Assembly (NCBI GenBank): GCA_038503065.1
Contig: JBCAMK010000009.1
Coordinates: 744,001-808,000, forward strand
Direction: 5' to 3'
Source: Paragyromitra xinjiangensis
Lineage: Eukaryota > Ascomycota > Pezizomycetes > Pezizales > Discinaceae
DNA: 64,000 bases
The notes beneath the pieces are model-generated. The model was not told the DNA's origin. It made no database searches and saw only the letters and a program-made list of their open reading frames with translations. The translations under genes were made by a program, and so were the position numbers. Every line of letters begins with the position of its first letter. Within the stretch, counting starts at the first letter, position 1. Below are positions 58,711 to 64,000 of the stretch, piece by piece.

Positions 58711-61700
58711 TAGAAAGTTATGTATCTCCAAGACGAGATGTAGCTACCTATATGACCCTCGTTTTTGATTCCCCATTTCCATCTTCGGGTCTAGAGCCTA
58801 GGTGAGATAAATGTTCTGGAATGGCATCAAGTCTGATAATCCTCTTTAATCTAGGCTCCCAATGTTGTAGGTAGTGCTACGGTAACAGGTAATAGTTCCG
58901 GGATCGTTGACTGCAGGGGGATATTTTCATCTGTACACCGTGGCAGATCTTATTAGACCCACTACTAGTATGTAGAGTGTAATGTGTGTTTGCAGAAAGC
59001 ATCCTTAAGGATCGATAGCGCGGATATCATCCAAACGACCAGGTAGCCTTGTGTGTTAGGCTGGGTGAGGTGTGAGTATACTCTGTCTCAGAGAGTGCGA
59101 ATTTCTCAACCCAAAGATCAGTACACCGCACGCTACTCTAATGGAATGATTTTCTTACCTCTTCTCGCCACAACGCATCTTCTGTTCAAGAATATTATAA
59201 TGAAATTATGGCATGGGTTGTACGTGATAGGATCACCTGAATCACATAGGGGTACTGAGCTCTCAACGCCCCGGTGGGGGTTGAAGTGAGTGGGTCTTCT
59301 AGCATCAACCGTAGTGCTGCAACCGGCCCCGACAGGAGCAAGGAAGTTATACGTAGTTTCGGTCGAGTTTAACCTGAAATACATCAATAGGATGGAAAAT
59401 ACCCTTCATGGGCTCTAGTTAGCTTCATAAGTTCTCTTTCAATCACCGCCTGGCGATATAGTAGCGACTCCTTACCTTGCCGACACGTGCTAGGTGTTTG
59501 TTTATCCTAGAAATTAGATCTTTGGTATGTACGATAGCTGCTGCAACGTGCCATAGGAGCGGAAGTTAGCATCAAAGACTATATCATGCAAAAGCATGCA
59601 GAAAACCTGATTTACTGGGGTTTAGGCTTACTTGGAGTCCTGGTTTAGGAGTTTTGTCTGAGCGAATATATTCCAACTCGGGAAGTCAGTGACTGCTGCG
59701 ATTAGATGACTGATACAAGTCAAATTACCGTTCACCCCATGAGAGAAATTGCATGGGTGTGAGGTAGGAATTGCTTGATTCCAACTGCAGCAACATCAAA
59801 ATCCAACCCAAGCAATCATTGATCAGGGCAATAAATTAACACCAAGAACTAGTTCGATGCGTTTGAGCACCTGCTCGATATCTTCATTCGTCAAGGTGTT
59901 TGTAGTAAAGGGACGGACAAAACTTTCTGGGCCTTGACGGTATAAAACCATACCATCTAGATCCGGCGCTAAACGCACATATATTGGAGATATTTCGTTT
60001 CCCGAGACTGCAGCCGGTCCTCCAACACAGCGATTGATAGCTTTCAGATTCTAACCCCTGCACTCCCGCTAGTTGACCTCTTAACAGCAAGGCCGCTAAG
60101 CATACCGTTTGTGTCGACTTCGGCGGCTGTTCCATTAACAGCAGGAGTGGGGGCCCTCAGAGTCAGAGACAATAGTGCTAGTGCGCTCGTTGGCACCCTC
60201 TCTAGTTGATGTCATGATAGCAGATCCCATGAGGGTTCTCATGATACTCTAGAGGAATCTGAATACCACCAAAGGAAAAATGAACAAAGAGGATGAGTGT
60301 CGCAAGATGTACGAGGTGTGTTTGGGGAAGAATTGCTATGTCGCGTGACTGCTGACATGCAACTTATGTCTGAGAAGTAACTAGCGGCCACCTCGCACGT
60401 GACCCAAGGGCTCTATTTCCTTTGCTATGATATTCCGAGAAGCAGCATCGTCACTGCTGTTTCTCTTGTAATCCCGCTGTGATATCTTTGCGGGCATTGC
60501 TGTATATTTTGCCATTTACAATCAGGGATGAACACTGCCGCAGGGCGCCTAGTGGAGTAATATCGCCGGGGAGCCTTTGGGTTGTACTTATCTTAACCGC
60601 TGCTTCCCTAATCTTTTCCATTTGGGAGTCGTTGAATAAGATCTGGTGAATGCAGAAATCACTTAGGTCTTTTTATCACATCACGTTATCGTCGCAGGAA
60701 AAGCCAAGTGACGGATGTATCTTGATAGTGGGGGGTTAAGTACTGGAGCTCTGATGTGTATGATATCAAATCTTCCGTACTGAATTACTATACAGTGAGG
60801 GCAGTAACATATCTTTCATCGCGCAGAGCCGGAAGCCAATATCGATGCTGAAAACAAAAGCTGGAGACAAAAGACCACAGTAAAAATGAAAAGCCAACGG
60901 TAACATAGTTGTGCTATGTCGTCCACCACTGTGAGAGGCCGCATATATATTTCTGACTCGAATTTTGTGGTAATAAGTCCGATGGCATCACTGGCTGCAA
61001 GAAGTTTTGAATCTTTATCACGTTGATTGTGCCTGGTGTGTTTAATTGGCCGCAGTAACGGCAGTGGGGTAAACTGGGCCGCTCAGCGATGTTTGGATGA
61101 GATACCGTGCTTGTAACCTCACTCTGCTTGATAAACATAGATGCGCATACGAGACATCAATAAAACACCATATGCGACACGTCTTCTTCGAATCAAGGAG
61201 GAAAACAGTGCTATATTAAAATCATATATAGTCTTTGCGGCTGGGCGGCGTCGTGGCATCAACGAGAATGTCCCATACCACGGCCTATGCATGAGAGTTG
61301 ACCCCGAATGTTTGCATGCTGGTAAAAACTTCTCGGGTATAACAGCGGTAGTATTTCTGGGTCCATAGATTTAAATTAAGCTCTGATAAATGGAGTAATG
61401 GGGCGAAGTATTTTATATCAAGCTCTGTCGTCAAGCACCTAAAAATAGGTCGTAAGCGCTGGCTGGTCGGCTGGGGAATTCGGTTAATCAGCACCACTAG
61501 TTATTCCATACCCCATATCCTAAGTAAACTTGAGATTTGGGGAGATCGTTTTGGATTACTCTTAATGCTCTGCAGGTTTGTCTTTAGTTTCGGCCATGGC
61601 ACTTGCACTAGTTAGGCTATCAATGATAATCCAAGCAGATCGCAGCTACCAGAGAAAACTCCTCAGATAACATAGCAATTTTAGGCCAGAGCTCAGTTCT

Positions 61701-63530
61701 CATACTAAGCTACTTTTAAATGCCGAGAGATGGCCGGCAGAATTTAACTGGGAGTGTTCTGCTGGTGCGAAATCATGGAATATCACTTATCGAGAATTAT
61801 CGAAGGTTGACTAGTGTCCCTAGAGGCAGCAACATCGAAGCCCATCGACACAGATATCAGAGATGGATATTACTAATCATTAAGTGGACTTACAAGCTCC
61901 AGCCAACTACTAAATACTTGCACCTGGTTCATTTTCTGGAGAGAGTTGAAATCAAATCCCCTAAAGCGTATAATTAAAGTTAATAAGCATTGCTAAGGAG
62001 ACGAATCGAGCACCTACGACTCTGAAAACTATAAAACGTTTTTGGATGCATGTACTACAAGTTGGACTACGGGAATATTTCCAGAGTCGGATCGGAGATA
62101 AGGTATAGCTAGAGTAGATACCCGGAATACTTGCAGGGTGGAAACAAGATCGAAGCCGTCACATAAGTGATGATGGCAGGTGGAGCCGTGAAATACATAT
62201 GCACGCTGGCTACTTGCTCGAAGGCCAGCGCAAACACAGGGGCTCCTATGACAACGAGCGAGAGTACATGTAGTTATAAGATCATGTGGGCAAAGCAAAA
62301 TCAAGTAAGACATAATGCAAAGTATGGGAGGTACTTCCGACATCGAGGAAATGCCAAGCAGGCCGACAGGTCCTAGGTACGAGCGAGGCGATTTGATGCT
62401 TAGCCCTCAATTAGTTATAAAGAAAGACATGAAGTCCATATGTATGAATTGTCATGTGCACATACAAGCAGATGGACTCTAAGCACAAGTGAATCGAGGT
62501 TCAATGTCTGTAATTTTTGACAAAGAGAGACATGAAGCATGAATTGCGCACTTGCACTAGATGGACCCCACAGGATCGGGTTGATTGCCAACTCACACTA
62601 ACAAACTTTCATTATATCTCCCCAGGAAGCGCCCCTCGAGATAGAAAGTTGGGGAGAGATACAAGCGCAGCCGCGGACTCGCACAGGCATTGAACAGTCA
62701 AGAACTATGCAACGGAAAGGCTCGCTACTCTAAGCAAGCTCATGGGTTCTCTGAAACGTATTTCGCGCGGTCCACGCCGCTATCAACTAGCGCCGGTAAG
62801 CATCGTCGCTTCCGGAAATGTTGTCAATAATTCAAACCACAGCTGTGTCGGGCATCTACGATTCACACCCTCTTGCTTTCAGATGTGTATGTCGTCTATC
62901 AACGCGTTAGCTTAGCGATCCTGCCCCTTGCACATTGCCCAATAGTCAACCAACCAGTGGGCCTACACTTATCTCGTTAACCTTAATCTGACAGCGGAGT
63001 TTCGCCCTTGACTAATGCTATTCTGGTATCTCATCTTGCCACGAGTTCGGACATGCCCCACCCTCTCAATAGTCGCGTATCTACTCGTCCAATCTGTGAA
63101 TGGGGGTTTTTGGTAACTTCGGCCAATACTCGATTGTAGAAGTCCGCAGCGCTCTGTATTTCCTGGGCATGCACCCTAAGTAAGACATTAACATCCTTAG
63201 CAGTCTGTCTTTGGCTAGTCTAAGCAATGGTAAGCAGGCCAATGATTACCGCAATACTTTAACGTTCAGACCCTGGCTCCTTCGCTACGTATCAAGAGAG
63301 CAAATAAAACCTTTCTTTCTAAAACGAGCTAATTGATGTGCGCGCATATGCTATGGGAATTGTGATATTTAGGTACATTGTTGTATAACCCCACTCGGCG
63401 CTCACAACCTCGCTTCCTACTCAAGGGTAGAAATACACTTTTCCCCTTATGCCATACACCAATTGTTTGAAAGTATATAGAGCCAGTTAAGACGCACCAG
63501 GAAAACAACTCTCAATGACGTGGTTCAGCT

Positions 63531-63696
63531 GGTACCGTACCTGTCGCTACAACACGGGTTATTACCAAAAGCACATTTGTACACGGTACATACATGTTTC
63601 TTCCTTGTCATTTTTCATTCGGTGTATATGCGGTTCGGTACCGAATTCCGGTACCGGTATATTATTTCATGATATTTGGGCGGGATCGTGGGTACC
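63531..63696. repeat. Cluster of four GGTACC palindromes
   Basis: GGTACC occurs at 63,531, 63,637, 63,650 and 63,691. The middle two are each extended to CGGTACCG and separated by AATTC, and the last sits in GGGTACCGTACG. A six-base site would be expected about once in 4 kb. Confidence 0.7.
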
Positions 63697-64000
63697 GTAC
63701 GTGCTCATCTTAGACGAGCCACGTTGTCATCGCGACTTCGTAAGATCAAAGAAGGGGGTTGGAAGAAAAAAAGCAATGTTCTAGATGTTCTTTTTCTTGT
63801 TATTCCCTGTGAAGAGTTTTTTTTCTTTCTTTCTTGGGGCCTCGGGATTGCTGTAGACATGCGGCCCACACGGCGGCCTGGGTGCCAGGATGACTCCGTG
63901 TGCGGCGGCTGAAGGAGGGAGGAAACGAGCATGCGGTTGGGTTTCTCCTGTTCTACTCTAGGTGGGCGGTTCAGCGGTGCTACTTGGTAGACTTGGTAAA

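Larger units (their letters stand above)
55567..64000. other. 8.4 kb gene-free right flank with repeats
   Basis: No coding region can be supported: frames are under 145 codons, scattered on both strands and unlike known families, and no transposase or tRNA was recognised. It contains a short 12-bp tandem repeat (57,149-57,178), a degenerate minisatellite (58,298-58,385), a TA-flanked inverted-repeat element (58,438-58,710), TACATGTA at 55,951 and 62,265, and a GGTACC cluster (63,531-63,696). Confidence 0.55.

Overview
The window is nuclear DNA of a filamentous ascomycete (Pezizomycotina; the exact class is not decidable from sequence alone). The evidence is split genes with short introns (mostly 47-97 nt, GT-AG, branch sites of CTAAC/CTGAC type, reading-frame continuity checked at each junction), pyrimidine-rich promoters, and a fungal gene set: 1,3-beta-glucan synthase, a GH72 glucanosyltransferase, and an ATG26-type sterol glucosyltransferase with GRAM and PH domains. 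There are eleven protein genes I can support and two tRNA genes. All exon boundaries were deduced by hand from splice signals, phase and family conservation.

Layout. 2.4-9.97 kb: a karyopherin beta-3 (PSE1/KAP121, +), a fungal conserved hypothetical nuclear-looking protein (+), and the cytochrome oxidase assembly factor COX20 (-). 11.6-12.6 kb: a small CCCH zinc-finger protein whose tail carries four sumoylation-type motifs (+). 13.5-20.7 kb: DNA polymerase epsilon catalytic subunit POL2 in eight exons (+), preceded by MBF/SBF-like boxes. 21.8-27.9 kb: glucan synthase FKS1 in seven exons (-). 30.3-32.2 kb: a GPI-anchored GH72/X8 glucanosyltransferase of the GEL/GAS family (+). FKS1 and the GH72 gene are divergent and share one 2.4 kb upstream region, so the enzyme that makes beta-1,3-glucan and one that remodels it sit side by side. 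36.8-38.9 kb: a SprT-type metalloprotease with an HMG-like tail, GCNA-like (+). 41.2-42.1 kb: two identical intron-containing tRNA-Pro(AGG) genes in inverted orientation. 42.8-45.7 kb: RNA polymerase II CTD phosphatase FCP1 (-). 48.0-52.4 kb: sterol 3-beta-glucosyltransferase ATG26 (-). 54.3-55.6 kb: a bacterial-type (LdhA family) D-lactate dehydrogenase with a GC-AG first intron (+). 55.6-64 kb: about 8.4 kb with no gene I can support.

The intergenic DNA is the less explained part. It holds three short terminal-inverted-repeat elements flanked by TA (34,940-35,110; 40,325-40,978 with a second element nested inside; 58,438-58,710), which look like non-autonomous Tc1/mariner-type (MITE) insertions. 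It also has a striking excess of the octamer palindrome TACATGTA and a cluster of GGTACC palindromes near the right edge. No CRISPR, bacterial operon or virus-derived gene was seen. I did not find an obviously new multi-gene system; the best leads are the repeat elements, the recurrent palindrome, the SUMO-motif repeat in the CCCH protein and the divergent cell-wall pair.
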